A stretch of DNA of 64,000 bases, taken from positions 2,480,001 to 2,544,000 of the forward strand of contig NZ_AP022619.1 of NCBI RefSeq assembly GCF_010731655.1, given 5' to 3'. The DNA is from Mycobacterium paraseoulense (GTDB lineage Bacteria > Actinomycetota > Actinomycetes > Mycobacteriales > Mycobacteriaceae). The number at the start of each line of letters is the position of its first letter. Position 1 is the first letter of the stretch. Under the pieces are notes generated by a model. It ran no database searches. It saw nothing but the letters and a program-made list of their open reading frames with translations, and had not been told where the DNA came from. The translations under genes and the position numbers were made by a program. This document shows, one piece after another, positions 1 through 7,846 of the stretch.

Positions 1-606
1 GCCGAAATCGCGGCGCCCCAGCACACCGCGATCGTCACGCAAGAGTGCCAAGGGGCGGTCATCGGTCCCGACGCCGGGTTGGCGATGCTGGCCGAGGAGG
101 CCCGCCGGGTCGCTTTGCCCAACATCGTCCGGCTGTTGCCGGCGGCGCGGGCGGCTGGGGTACGCGTCGTGCACTGCCTGGTGCAGCGACGGCCCGACGG
201 CCTAGGCTCCAACCACAACGCCAAAATCTTCGCCATGGGGCACGATCACGTCGACATCACCCCGGGCACCCCGGGTTCGGCCGTGCTGCCCGAATTGGGC
301 CCCGAGCCAGGGGATCTGACGCTGAGCCGCTGGCACGGCGTCGGGCCGATGGGCGGCACTGACCTGGACGCGGTATTACGAAATCTGGGGGTGTCCAGCA
401 TCGTCGTCGTCGGGGTCTCGCTGAACATCGCCATCCCCAACGTCGTCATGGACGCGGTCAACGCCGCCTATCGCGTGATCGTTCCCCGGGACGCCGTAGC
501 CGGCATACCCACCGAGTACGGAGAGGCCATCATCGCCAACACCCTGTCGCTGCTCGCGACCATCACCACCACCGACGAGTTGCTCGACGTCTGGACGGGG
601 CGATGA
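1..606 (+). CDS. isochorismatase-like (cysteine hydrolase) fold protein, 5' partial, catalytic residues replaced
   Basis: The reading frame is open from base 1, so the N-terminus lies outside the window; about 201 residues are visible. The fold is recognisable from the N-terminal strand followed by ECQ (codons 15-17), the GGTDLDAVLRNLG helix and the strand VVVGVSLN. In active isochorismatase-type hydrolases the first motif carries Asp (D-x-Q) and the GVxxNxC motif carries the nucleophilic Cys. Here these positions read Glu and Ala (VSLNIAIPN), so classical Cys-nucleophile chemistry is unlikely. It overlaps the next gene by 4 bases (ATGA), which indicates translational coupling to a thioesterase and an acyl-CoA synthetase. 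Function is unknown; a binding or non-enzymatic role is possible. Confidence 0.75.
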   Translation, partial: AEIAAPQHTAIVTQECQGAVIGPDAGLAMLAEEARRVALPNIVRLLPAARAAGVRVVHCLVQRRPDGLGSNHNAKIFAMGHDHVDITPGTPGSAVLPELGPEPGDLTLSRWHGVGPMGGTDLDAVLRNLGVSSIVVVGVSLNIAIPNVVMDAVNAAYRVIVPRDAVAGIPTEYGEAIIANTLSLLATITTTDELLDVWTGR

Positions 607-1220
607 CCGACACCGCAGGAGTTCGCGGCGGAGTCCCGGAGGTCAAACCCGTCGAGGATGCCCCCGAAGAACTGGGTCCGTTCGTCGCCGCGCTGCGCCG
701 CCTGCAGGACCTGACCGTGTCCACCAATCCGGACCCCGCGTTTTGGGCCGCCGCGACCGTGCACCTGCAGAACGCTTGCGCTCTGCTGGACGGCCACCAG
801 GTTCCGGAGACCGAGTCGGTAGCCGGCCGAGTGCTGAGCCTGCCCGGGTTGGCCCATCCCTTGATGCCGCCGTGGATGGTGACTGAGTCGGGCCCCGACG
901 GTGTGAGCATGGCCGGTCATTTCACCACCTCACACATAGGCGGGAACCGGGCCGTGCACGGCGGGATGATCCCGCTCTTTTACGACTGGCTACTCGGCAT
1001 GGTCGTGTCCACCGCGGGCATCCGGCCGACCCGCACGGCCTACCTCCACGTCGACTACCGGAACATCACCCCAATCGACGAGCCGCTGGCCGCCCACGGC
1101 CGCATCACCGACGTCGAGGGCAGGAAGATCTTCATCTCGGCTACGATGACGGCCGCTGACGGCACGCTGCTCACCGAAGCCAACGGCCTGATGGTCCGAC
1201 TGCTCCCCCACCAGCCTTGA
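603..1220 (+). CDS. PaaI-type hotdog-fold acyl-CoA thioesterase
   Basis: This is a 205-residue protein with a C-terminal hotdog domain. The helix motif AVHGGMIPLFYDWLLG (about residues 118-133) and the following strand with HVDYRNITPIDEPL are typical of PaaI/4HBT thioesterases, which hydrolyse acyl- or aryl-CoA esters in the cytosol. The N-terminal 90 residues are an extra helical segment, common in mycobacterial members. The start overlaps the preceding stop (ATGA) and the gene ends directly before a FadD gene, so the three form an operon. It may recycle CoA or release dead-end acyl-CoA intermediates of the local pathway (inference). Confidence 0.8.
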   Translation: MTDTAGVRGGVPEVKPVEDAPEELGPFVAALRRLQDLTVSTNPDPAFWAAATVHLQNACALLDGHQVPETESVAGRVLSLPGLAHPLMPPWMVTESGPDGVSMAGHFTTSHIGGNRAVHGGMIPLFYDWLLGMVVSTAGIRPTRTAYLHVDYRNITPIDEPLAAHGRITDVEGRKIFISATMTAADGTLLTEANGLMVRLLPHQP

Positions 1221-1228
1221 GAGGCCTG

Positions 1229-2881
1229 ATGTCGCACACAGCAACACAATTCACGGTGCCTGCCGTCGCGGCGGCCGTCGCGGCCGCCATCCCCGATCGG
1301 GAGCTGCTGATCCAGGGCGAACGGCGCCACACCTACGCCCAGGTGATCGAGCGGTCGCACCGCCTCGCCGCGTACCTGCGTTCCCGTGGTTTGGGCTGCC
1401 ACACCGAACGCTCCGCGCTCCCCGGCCATGAGGCCGGTCAGGACCTACTCGGCATCTACGCCTACAACGGGAACGAATTCGTCGAGGGATTATTGGGCTC
1501 CTTCCAGGCCCGGGTCGCCCCCTTCAACGTCAACTTCCGCTACGTCAAGAGCGAGCTGCAATATCTGTTGGCGGATTCGGGGGCAACCGCGCTGATCTAC
1601 CATGCCGCGTTCGCGCCCCGGGTGGCCGAAATACTGCCGGACCTCCCGCAGCTGCGGGTGCTGATTCAGATCGCCGACGATTCGGGCAACGACTTGATCT
1701 ACGGCGCAGTCGATTACGAGAAGGCGCTCGTGTCCTGCGCACCCGAGCCACCACCGGTGCGGCATTCACCGGACGATCTGTACGTCCTGTACACCGGCGG
1801 CACGACGGGAATGCCGAAAGGCGTGCTGTGGCGTCAGCACGACATCTTCATGACGTCCTTCGGCGGGCGCAACCTGATGACCGGCGAGCCGTTCGGGTCC
1901 GTCGAGGAGATCGCGACGGGTGTTCTCGCGGGCCCCGGCACCAAGCTGATGATCCTGCCGCCGCTGATGCACGGCGCGGCCCAGTGGAGTGTGATGACGG
2001 CGATCACGACCGGGCAATCCGTCGTCTTCCCGTCGGTCGTCGACCGCCTGGACGCCGACGACGTCGTCCGCACCGTAGAGCGCGAGCGGGTGAGCGTGGT
2101 GACCGTGGTCGGCGACGCGATGGCCCGCCCGTTGATCGCCGCCATCGAGAAGGGGATCGCGGACGTGTCGTCACTGGCCGTGGTCGCCAACGGGGGCGCG
2201 TTGCTCACTCCGTTCGTCAAGCAACGGTTGATCGAGGTCCTGCCGAACGCGGTCGTGGTCGACGGCGTCGGATCCTCGGAGACGGGCGCTCAGATGCACC
2301 ACATGTCCACCTCGGGGGCGGTGTCGACCGGCACTTTCAACGCCGGACCGGACACGTTCGTGGCGGCCGAGGATCTGAGCGCCATCCTGGAACCGGGTCA
2401 TGACGGGATGGGCTGGTTGGCGCAGCGGGGTTACGTTCCGCTTGGCTACAAGGGCGATGCGGCCAAGACGGCCAAGACATTTCCCGTCATCGACGGGGTG
2501 CGGTATGCGATTCCCGGTGATCGGGCACGTCACCGCGCCGACGGCAGCATCGAACTGCTGGGCCGCGATTCGGTGACGATCAACTCGGGCGGCGAGAAGA
2601 TCTTCGTCGAGGAGGTCGAGACCGCGATCGCGTCGCATCCTGCGGTGGCCGACGTGGTGGTCGCCGGGCGGCCCAGCGAACGATGGGGCCAGGAGGTGGT
2701 CGCCGTGGTCGCGCTGGCGCAGGGCGTCCACGCCGACGCCGAGGAGTTGGTCGCACACGCCGGGCAATCGTTGGCTCGATACAAGCTTCCCAAGGCGATC
2801 GTGTTCCGCGCGGCGATCGAGCGCAGCCCGTCGGGCAAGGCCGATTATCGGTGGGCGCGCGAGCAGGCGGTGAACGGCTGA
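1229..2881 (+). CDS. acyl-CoA synthetase, FadD19-like AMP-binding family
   Basis: This 550-residue ANL-superfamily ligase activates a carboxylic acid through an acyl-adenylate to its CoA ester. The P-loop-like motif YTGGTTGMPKGVLWR (about residues 187-201) is the A3 signature, and the VLWR ending is shared with FadD19-type synthetases for side chains of cyclic substrates. The GDRARHRADG/LGRDS region and the C-terminal catalytic Lys in SPSGKADYRWA are present. I chose ATG 1229 because GAGAGG precedes it; a TTG at 1217 overlapping the previous stop would add four residues. It is the third gene of an operon with the isochorismatase-like protein and thioesterase, and is probably linked to the P450 operon that follows. 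The substrate cannot be told from sequence. Confidence 0.85.
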   Translation: MSHTATQFTVPAVAAAVAAAIPDRELLIQGERRHTYAQVIERSHRLAAYLRSRGLGCHTERSALPGHEAGQDLLGIYAYNGNEFVEGLLGSFQARVAPFNVNFRYVKSELQYLLADSGATALIYHAAFAPRVAEILPDLPQLRVLIQIADDSGNDLIYGAVDYEKALVSCAPEPPPVRHSPDDLYVLYTGGTTGMPKGVLWRQHDIFMTSFGGRNLMTGEPFGSVEEIATGVLAGPGTKLMILPPLMHGAAQWSVMTAITTGQSVVFPSVVDRLDADDVVRTVERERVSVVTVVGDAMARPLIAAIEKGIADVSSLAVVANGGALLTPFVKQRLIEVLPNAVVVDGVGSSETGAQMHHMSTSGAVSTGTFNAGPDTFVAAEDLSAILEPGHDGMGWLAQRGYVPLGYKGDAAKTAKTFPVIDGVRYAIPGDRARHRADGSIELLGRDSVTINSGGEKIFVEEVETAIASHPAVADVVVAGRPSERWGQEVVAVVALAQGVHADAEELVAHAGQSLARYKLPKAIVFRAAIERSPSGKADYRWAREQAVNG

Positions 2882-2979
2882 CCCCAGAGCAATCCGTGAC
2901 GCCGGCCCGGTGGCCCGCGCCGCCCGCTTGACTACCCCCGGTTCGCCCCGCCGTTTCCAGCGGGCCTGCCCATATTGTC

Positions 2980-2998
2980 TACTGTAAGAATTACAGTA
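2980..2998. promoter_or_regulatory. 19-bp operator-like palindrome (site A), upstream of the P450 operon
   Basis: TACTGTAA-GAA-TTACAGTA is a perfect inverted repeat with 8-bp arms and a 3-bp centre, 52 bases before the P450 start codon. The same TAC-N13-GTA layout, beginning TACTGTA on one strand, recurs at 16449, 18935 and 21596, each time in a promoter region of the same catabolic island. Its size and symmetry fit a TetR dimer, and the TetR gene at 19085 is the obvious candidate ligand. The assignment is inferred from pattern and context only. Confidence 0.7.
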
Positions 2999-3049
2999 CG
3001 ATCTTACGCAAGGGCTTGCCGTTCACGCTGAAGATGCTGGAGATCTAAG

Positions 3050-4258
3050 GTGCCGACCAACGTTCACGCCGCCGCCGGTGCCGACGGCCAGACCGTCAGC
3101 CTGCGTGATCCGTACCCGTTCTTCGCCCGCAAACGCCGCGAATCCGGGGTCTTCCGCGGGACGGTGATGGACTACTCCAAGACGCCCGAGTCGCTGATGC
3201 CCAAGCGCGAGTACTCCGCGGTGTCCTTCGGCGCGGTGAACACGGTGTTTCGGGACGGCCGGATTTTCAGCTCCGCGCCGTATGACAAGACGATCGGCCT
3301 GTTCATGGGGCCGACCATCCTGGCGATGGAGGGTAAGAAGCATCGCGACCATCGCAACCTGGTGTCCGCGGCGTTCAAGTCCAAGGCGTTGGCCCGCTGG
3401 GAGAACACCATCGTGCGGCCGATCTGCAACGCGCTGATCGACGACTTCATCGACGCCGGCCAAGCCGACCTGGTCCGCAATTTCACCTTCGAATTTCCCA
3501 CCCGCGTCATCGCGCAGCTGCTGGGGCTGCCCGCCGACGACCTGCCGACGTTTCGCCAGCGCGCCGTGCAGCTGATCAGCTACCACGTCGACTACGAGCA
3601 CGCCTTCGAGGCGTCTGCGGCGCTCAAGGAATACTTCGTCGAGCAGATCGAACAGCGCAAGTCCCACCCCACGCAGGACATCATCGGTGACCTGGTCAAC
3701 GCGGAGATCGACGGCGAAAAGCTAAGCGACGAAGCGATTTACTCCTTCCTGCGGTTGCTGCTGCCGGCCGGGCTGGAGACCACCTACCGATCGTCGGGCA
3801 ACCTGCTGTATCTGCTGCTCACCCACCCGGACCAGTTCGCCGCGGTCCAGGCCGACCGCGCGCTCCTGCCGCAGGCGATCGAGGAAGGGCTGCGCTTCGA
3901 GACGCCGCTGACCACGGTGCAGCGATTCACCACCGAGGACACCGAGCTGGAGGGCGTCGCGATCCCGGCGCGTTCGGTCGTCGGGGTGTGCATCGGAGCC
4001 GCGAACCGCGACGAACGCCGCTGGGAGCGTCCGGAGGAATTCGACATCTTTCGCACGCACCTGCCGCACATCTCCTTCGCCGCCGGCGAGCACACGTGCC
4101 TCGGCCTGCACCTGGCGCGGCTGGAAACCCGCGTCGCGGTCGAGTGCCTGCTGGACCGGGTGACCGACGTCAGGTTGCTGACCGACGACGACCCGCACAT
4201 CCACGGCCAGCCATTCCGTTCACCGACGGCGCTTCCCGTGACGTTCGCCGCGAAGTAG
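3050..4258 (+). CDS. cytochrome P450
   Basis: This 402-residue soluble bacterial P450 is a heme-thiolate monooxygenase. The I-helix oxygen-activation motif reads AGLETT (about residue 240), the K-helix ExxR reads EGLR (about 280), and the heme-binding loop FAAGEHTCLG (about 342-351) contains the proximal Cys. The GTG start is preceded by GGAG. It is the first gene of a three-gene operon with a CoA-transferase (9-base gap) and a thiolase, behind the palindrome at 2980. It probably hydroxylates the pathway substrate before CoA activation or ring/side-chain cleavage (inference). The CYP subfamily was not assigned. Confidence 0.93.
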   Translation: MPTNVHAAAGADGQTVSLRDPYPFFARKRRESGVFRGTVMDYSKTPESLMPKREYSAVSFGAVNTVFRDGRIFSSAPYDKTIGLFMGPTILAMEGKKHRDHRNLVSAAFKSKALARWENTIVRPICNALIDDFIDAGQADLVRNFTFEFPTRVIAQLLGLPADDLPTFRQRAVQLISYHVDYEHAFEASAALKEYFVEQIEQRKSHPTQDIIGDLVNAEIDGEKLSDEAIYSFLRLLLPAGLETTYRSSGNLLYLLLTHPDQFAAVQADRALLPQAIEEGLRFETPLTTVQRFTTEDTELEGVAIPARSVVGVCIGAANRDERRWERPEEFDIFRTHLPHISFAAGEHTCLGLHLARLETRVAVECLLDRVTDVRLLTDDDPHIHGQPFRSPTALPVTFAAK

Positions 4259-4267
4259 GGTCCGAAA

Positions 4268-5497
4268 ATGGTAAAAGTCATGTCGGGCTTCCGGGTCCTG
4301 GAACTTGCCCAATTCACGTTCGTCCCGGCGGCGGGAGCCATCCTGGCCGATTGGGGCGCCGACGTCATCAAGGTCGAGCACCCGCTGCGCGGCGACACCC
4401 AGCGCGGCTTCATCAATATGGGTGGCATCCAGCTTGATCCGGAGCGGCACCCGCTGATGGAACATCCCAACCGCGGCAAGCGCAGCGTCGGGATCGACGT
4501 TTCAACGCCGGGCGGTCAGGAAGTGATCTACGAACTGGCCAAGACCTCCGATGTGTTCCTCACCAACTACATGCCGGCGCAGCGGCGAAAGCACAAGTTC
4601 GACGTGGAGCACATCCGCGCGGTGAACCCGAACATCGTGTACGCGCGCGGTTCGGCGTACGGCGACAAGGGCGCCGAGCGTGACGTGGGTGGCTATGACG
4701 GGACGGCGTTCTGGACGCGCAGCGGCATCGGCTACGCGCTGACGCCAGAGCAGCTGGGTGGCGCACTGGGGCAAGGCATTCCGGCATTCGGCGACTCCAT
4801 CGGCGGCATGTTCATCGCCGGCGGCATTTCGGCGGCGTTGCTGCATCGCGAGCGCACCGGCGAAGCCCTCGAGCTCGACGTGTCGCTGCTGAGCACGGCG
4901 TGGTGGGCGGCGGGGGCGAGCGTGACGCAGGGCATGGAGACCGGACAGGTGATGCGCACTCCCATGCCGGGTTCGGCCACCGCGATGTCGGTGAACCCCT
5001 TCATGGGCAACTACGAAACCTCCGACGGCGGCACCATCAACCTGTGCATCATCAGCCCGACCGGCTTGATCCGCGACACGTTCGAGCATCTCGGCATCCC
5101 CGAGGCGGCCGACGATCCCCGCTTCTCCGACGTGCTGCCGCTGATCCAGAACGCCGGCGCGGCCGCGGAGCTGATCGCAGAGGCCTTCGCCGGCAAGCCC
5201 TTCGACTATTGGCGACAGCACCTGAAGACCATGAAGGGTCAGTGGGCGCCGTTCCAGAGCCTCCTCGACCTGGTCAACGACGAGCAAGCCCTGGCCAACG
5301 ACATGGTCAGCGAGGTCGAGCTCGCCAGCGGCGGAAAGCCTTTCCGCGTGGTGCGCGGTCCGGTGCAGTTCAACCACGAGCCCCTGGTGACCACCCGGGC
5401 GCCCCAGGCCTCCGAGCACACCGAGATCGTGCTGATGGAGCTGGGCATGGATTGGGACCGCATCGAGGAACTGAAGGACTCGGGAGCCATTGCGTGA
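4268..5497 (+). CDS. CaiB/BaiF family (class III) CoA-transferase
   Basis: This 409-residue protein has the family N-terminus FRVLELAQFTFVPAAGAILADWGADVIKVEHP, here slightly divergent, followed by the HRERTGEALELDVSLL segment around residues 197-212. Class III CoA-transferases move CoA between an acyl-CoA donor and a carboxylate through an Asp-bound intermediate; some members instead act as racemases (Amacr type). Its place between a P450 and an SCP-x-type thiolase suggests it activates or epimerises the branched acid made in this pathway. A second in-frame ATG at 4280 is an alternative start. The stop overlaps the next start (GTGA). Confidence 0.88.
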   Translation: MVKVMSGFRVLELAQFTFVPAAGAILADWGADVIKVEHPLRGDTQRGFINMGGIQLDPERHPLMEHPNRGKRSVGIDVSTPGGQEVIYELAKTSDVFLTNYMPAQRRKHKFDVEHIRAVNPNIVYARGSAYGDKGAERDVGGYDGTAFWTRSGIGYALTPEQLGGALGQGIPAFGDSIGGMFIAGGISAALLHRERTGEALELDVSLLSTAWWAAGASVTQGMETGQVMRTPMPGSATAMSVNPFMGNYETSDGGTINLCIISPTGLIRDTFEHLGIPEAADDPRFSDVLPLIQNAGAAAELIAEAFAGKPFDYWRQHLKTMKGQWAPFQSLLDLVNDEQALANDMVSEVELASGGKPFRVVRGPVQFNHEPLVTTRAPQASEHTEIVLMELGMDWDRIEELKDSGAIA

Positions 5498-6651
5498 CAG
5501 TCGGCATGAATGACGTGGCGATCATCGGGGTCGGCCTGCACCCGTTCGGCCGCTTCGAGGGCAAGTCCGCGATGGAAATGGCCGCGGACGCCATCCAATT
5601 CGCGATAGCCGACGCCGGCATCGAATGGCAGGACATTGAGGCCGCCACGGGCGGCAGCTGGACGGTGGCGAATCCCGACGCGATCGTGGCCATGGTCGGG
5701 CTGTCGGGCATCCCGTTCACCAACGTGTTCAACGCATGCGCGACCGCGGCCAGCGCCGCCAAGGCCTGTGCCGATGGTATCCGGTTGGGCGACTATGACA
5801 TCGGGATCGCCATCGGCCTGGACAAGCACCCGCGCGGTGCCTTCACCGAAGACCCGGCCCTGGTGGGGATGCCGCGCTGGTATGCCGAGAACGGGCAGTA
5901 CCTGACGACCAAGTTCTTCGGCATGAAGGCCAACCGGTACCTGCACGACTACGACATCTCACAGCAGACACTGGCCAAGGTGGCCGCCAAGAACTTTCGC
6001 AACGGGGCATTGAACCCGAATGCCTTTCGCCGCAAGCCGATCTCCGAAGACGACATCCTCAGCTCGGCGATGCTGAATTACCCGCTCACGCAGTACATGT
6101 TCTGCGCGCCCGACGAGGGTGCCGCCGCGGTCGTGATGTGCCGCGCCGACATCGCGCACCGCTACACCGGCACGCCGATCTTCTTGCGGGCGGTCGAGGT
6201 GCGCACCCGCCGCTATGGCGCCTACGAGGTCAACACGACCTTCGCCCCGGTCGACGAGGACGTCTCCCCGACCGTGTACGCCTCCCGCGCCGCGTTCGAG
6301 AAGGCGGGGGTGGCGCCGCAGGACGTCGACGTCATCCAGCTGCAGGACACGGACGCCGGCGCGGAGATCATCCACATGGCCGAGTGCGGGTTCTGCGCCG
6401 ACGGAGAGCAGGAAAAGCTCCTGGCCGACGGCGCCACCGAGATCGGCGGTTCGATGCCGATCAACACCGACGGCGGGCTCATCGCGAACGGCGAGCCGAT
6501 CGGGGCGTCGGGCCTGCGCCAGATTCACGAACTGGTGCGCCAACTTCGCGGCGAGGCCGGCGATCGCCAGGTGGCCGGCGCGCCGCGCGTCGGGTTCGCG
6601 CAACTCTACGGGGCGCCGGGCACGGCCGCGGCGACGATCCTGACGACCTGA
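5494..6651 (+). CDS. SCP-x/lipid-transfer-type thiolase (Ltp-like)
   Basis: This 385-residue thiolase-fold protein begins DVAIIGVGLHPFGRFEGKSAMEMAADA. The nucleophile motif is present in VFNACATAASAAK (Cys at about 80). The C-terminal motif reads NTDGGLIANGEPIGASG, so the usual GHP histidine is Glu, as I recall from other actinobacterial Ltp-like thiolases. Such proteins cleave beta-ketoacyl-CoA thiolytically or act as retro-aldolases with a DUF35 partner; no DUF35 gene is seen here. GTG 5494 overlaps the CoA-transferase stop and has GGGAG upstream; ATG 5506 is an alternative. It is the last gene of the P450 operon. Confidence 0.85.
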   Translation: MTVGMNDVAIIGVGLHPFGRFEGKSAMEMAADAIQFAIADAGIEWQDIEAATGGSWTVANPDAIVAMVGLSGIPFTNVFNACATAASAAKACADGIRLGDYDIGIAIGLDKHPRGAFTEDPALVGMPRWYAENGQYLTTKFFGMKANRYLHDYDISQQTLAKVAAKNFRNGALNPNAFRRKPISEDDILSSAMLNYPLTQYMFCAPDEGAAAVVMCRADIAHRYTGTPIFLRAVEVRTRRYGAYEVNTTFAPVDEDVSPTVYASRAAFEKAGVAPQDVDVIQLQDTDAGAEIIHMAECGFCADGEQEKLLADGATEIGGSMPINTDGGLIANGEPIGASGLRQIHELVRQLRGEAGDRQVAGAPRVGFAQLYGAPGTAAATILTT

Positions 6652-6664
6652 CCGGGGCTGCGCG

Positions 6665-6796
6665 CTACCCGGGCGCGCTATGGCCGCAAGTGCAGCGCTG
6701 ATCGGTGGGCACCCGCTTCATCACGCTCTCGGCGTGTGCGCCACACCCCGCCCAGGTGATCTTTCCGCAGCGCCGGCAGCGCACGGGGTAGCACAT
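6665..6796 (-). CDS. 43-residue zinc-ribbon protein
   Basis: The product starts MCYPVRCRRCGKITWAGCG and ends QRCTCGHSAPG. Two CxxC knuckles (RCRRC and RCTC) plus extra Cys and His residues predict a structural Zn site. Short proteins with a MCYPVxCxxCGKTTWAGCG start are widespread in Actinobacteria and have no assigned role to my knowledge. A clear ribosome binding site (AGGA, 7 bases upstream) precedes the ATG. It lies 37 bases downstream of the thioredoxin gene on the same strand, which suggests co-transcription with the thiol/sulfide module. The ORF is only 44 codons, but the motif density makes it convincing. Confidence 0.8.
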   Translation of the reverse strand: MCYPVRCRRCGKITWAGCGAHAESVMKRVPTDQRCTCGHSAPG

Positions 6797-6833
6797 GGTT
6801 GTTCCTACCGTTCAGAGCGAAGCGATTGGGCCA

Positions 6834-7208
6834 CTACGCCTCCACAGCAGCTTTGCGCTCGGCGATCTTGGCGCGCACCTTCTCCATGTCAAGACCCTTG
6901 ACCTGGTCGATCAAGTCGTCCAGCACGGCTGGTGACATCGCTCCCGGCTGGCTGTAAATGAGGATGCCCTCGCGGAACGCCATGATTGTCGGCACCGAGC
7001 GGATGCCCACAGTCGCAGCCAGTTCGCGCTCGGCGTCGGTGTCCACCTTGGCGTACACGATATCCGGGTGGCTCTGCGAGGACCGCTCGAAGACCGGCGC
7101 GAAAGCCCGGCATGGCCCACACCACGGGGCCCAGAAGTCAACGAGCACGATCGGACTCGCGAGGACCGTCGACTCGAAGTCGGCGGCGGTCAGTGTCTGG
7201 ACGGTCAT
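6834..7208 (-). CDS. thioredoxin
   Basis: The 124-residue product has the thioredoxin fold with the redox motif WCGPC (about residues 30-34) and the cis-Pro loop SVPT (about 73-76). A C-terminal charged helix of about 20 residues extends past the core domain. It is a cytosolic dithiol reductase. The start is fixed by AAAGGAG nine bases upstream; an upstream open frame reaching 7454 is not used. It follows the AhpD-like gene (52-base gap) and precedes the zinc-ribbon gene, all divergent from the sulfide:quinone oxidoreductase. A role in reducing persulfide or the AhpD-like protein is inferred from this context. Confidence 0.92.
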   Translation of the reverse strand: MTVQTLTAADFESTVLASPIVLVDFWAPWCGPCRAFAPVFERSSQSHPDIVYAKVDTDAERELAATVGIRSVPTIMAFREGILIYSQPGAMSPAVLDDLIDQVKGLDMEKVRAKIAERKAAVEA

Positions 7209-7260
7209 GATTGCTCCTTTCGAGCTTTGATGGTTACGACCGAATCTGGTTCCGAGAGGG

Positions 7261-7641
7261 CTATTGAGTCGATCCGGAGGCGGGATCGGCGGCGCTGTCG
7301 GCGAATTCGCAGAAGGCGCTGTAGGCGCGCGCACCGTAGATCGTGGCCGGCCCACCATGCATGAGGATGCTGACGCCGATCGCCTCGGCGGCCTCTTCCT
7401 TGGATGCTCCGGCACGGGCCGCCCCTTGGGCGTGCGAGGCGATGCAGCCGTCACATCCGGCGACGACCCCGATCGCCATCGCGATCAGTTCCTTGAACTT
7501 CTTGTCCAGGGCGCCCGAGGTCAGTGCGCCGTTGCTCATCTCGGCGAAACCCCGGTACACGTCGGGGATCATCTTGCGCAGGGCGCGGTGCTGGGGGTTG
7601 AGGTCGTCCAGCACCTGTTGGTAGTGAGTGTGCTCTGTCAT
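7261..7641 (-). CDS. carboxymuconolactone decarboxylase/AhpD-like family protein
   Basis: The 126-residue protein carries the AhpD-type active-site pattern CDGCIASH (about residues 63-70), i.e. CxxCxxxH, with a preceding Glu-containing helix (KFKELIAMAIG). AhpD-family members with this motif are small disulfide reductases or peroxidases; true carboxymuconolactone decarboxylases lack the Cys pair. It is the first gene of the leftward thioredoxin/zinc-ribbon unit and shares its promoter region with the flavoprotein at 7847. A role in peroxide, persulfide or disulfide handling is likely. Confidence 0.85.
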   Translation of the reverse strand: MTEHTHYQQVLDDLNPQHRALRKMIPDVYRGFAEMSNGALTSGALDKKFKELIAMAIGVVAGCDGCIASHAQGAARAGASKEEAAEAIGVSILMHGGPATIYGARAYSAFCEFADSAADPASGSTQ

Positions 7642-7650
7642 GACATGTAC

Positions 7651-7674
7651 AATACCTATACGGGTAGGGGTATT
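7651..7674. promoter_or_regulatory. GGTAT-type inverted repeat in the divergent sulfide-module promoter
   Basis: AATACC and GGTATT arms are separated by 12 bases, with an additional internal TACC/GGTA pair and a GGGG run. It lies 10 bases upstream of the AhpD-like start and about 170 bases upstream of the SQR-like gene. ATACC/GGTAT arms with G runs recall operators of CsoR-family repressors, including the persulfide sensor CstR, which controls sulfide oxidation genes in other bacteria. No CsoR-family gene is present in the window, so the regulator is unidentified. Candidate only. Confidence 0.45.
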
Positions 7675-7846
7675 CCCGCGGACCGGCTAATTTTTCCTCC
7701 GGTGCGCATCTACCTCGCCCAAAAGAGTCCATCGGCCCTAGGAAGGCGCCATCGCGGCGCGCACTCTGGCCTTGGAGCGCTCGGCGTTCCCAGATGCGGT
7801 AGACACACCGCGCGGGGATGCCGGCGCAGAGAGCAGAGGAGCATCA

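Noticed and set aside
4900..6651. 583-codon frame suggesting a longer thiolase
   Set aside because: The first 198 codons are a shadow of the CoA-transferase; thiolase sequence begins at 5494 with a start that overlaps the previous stop.
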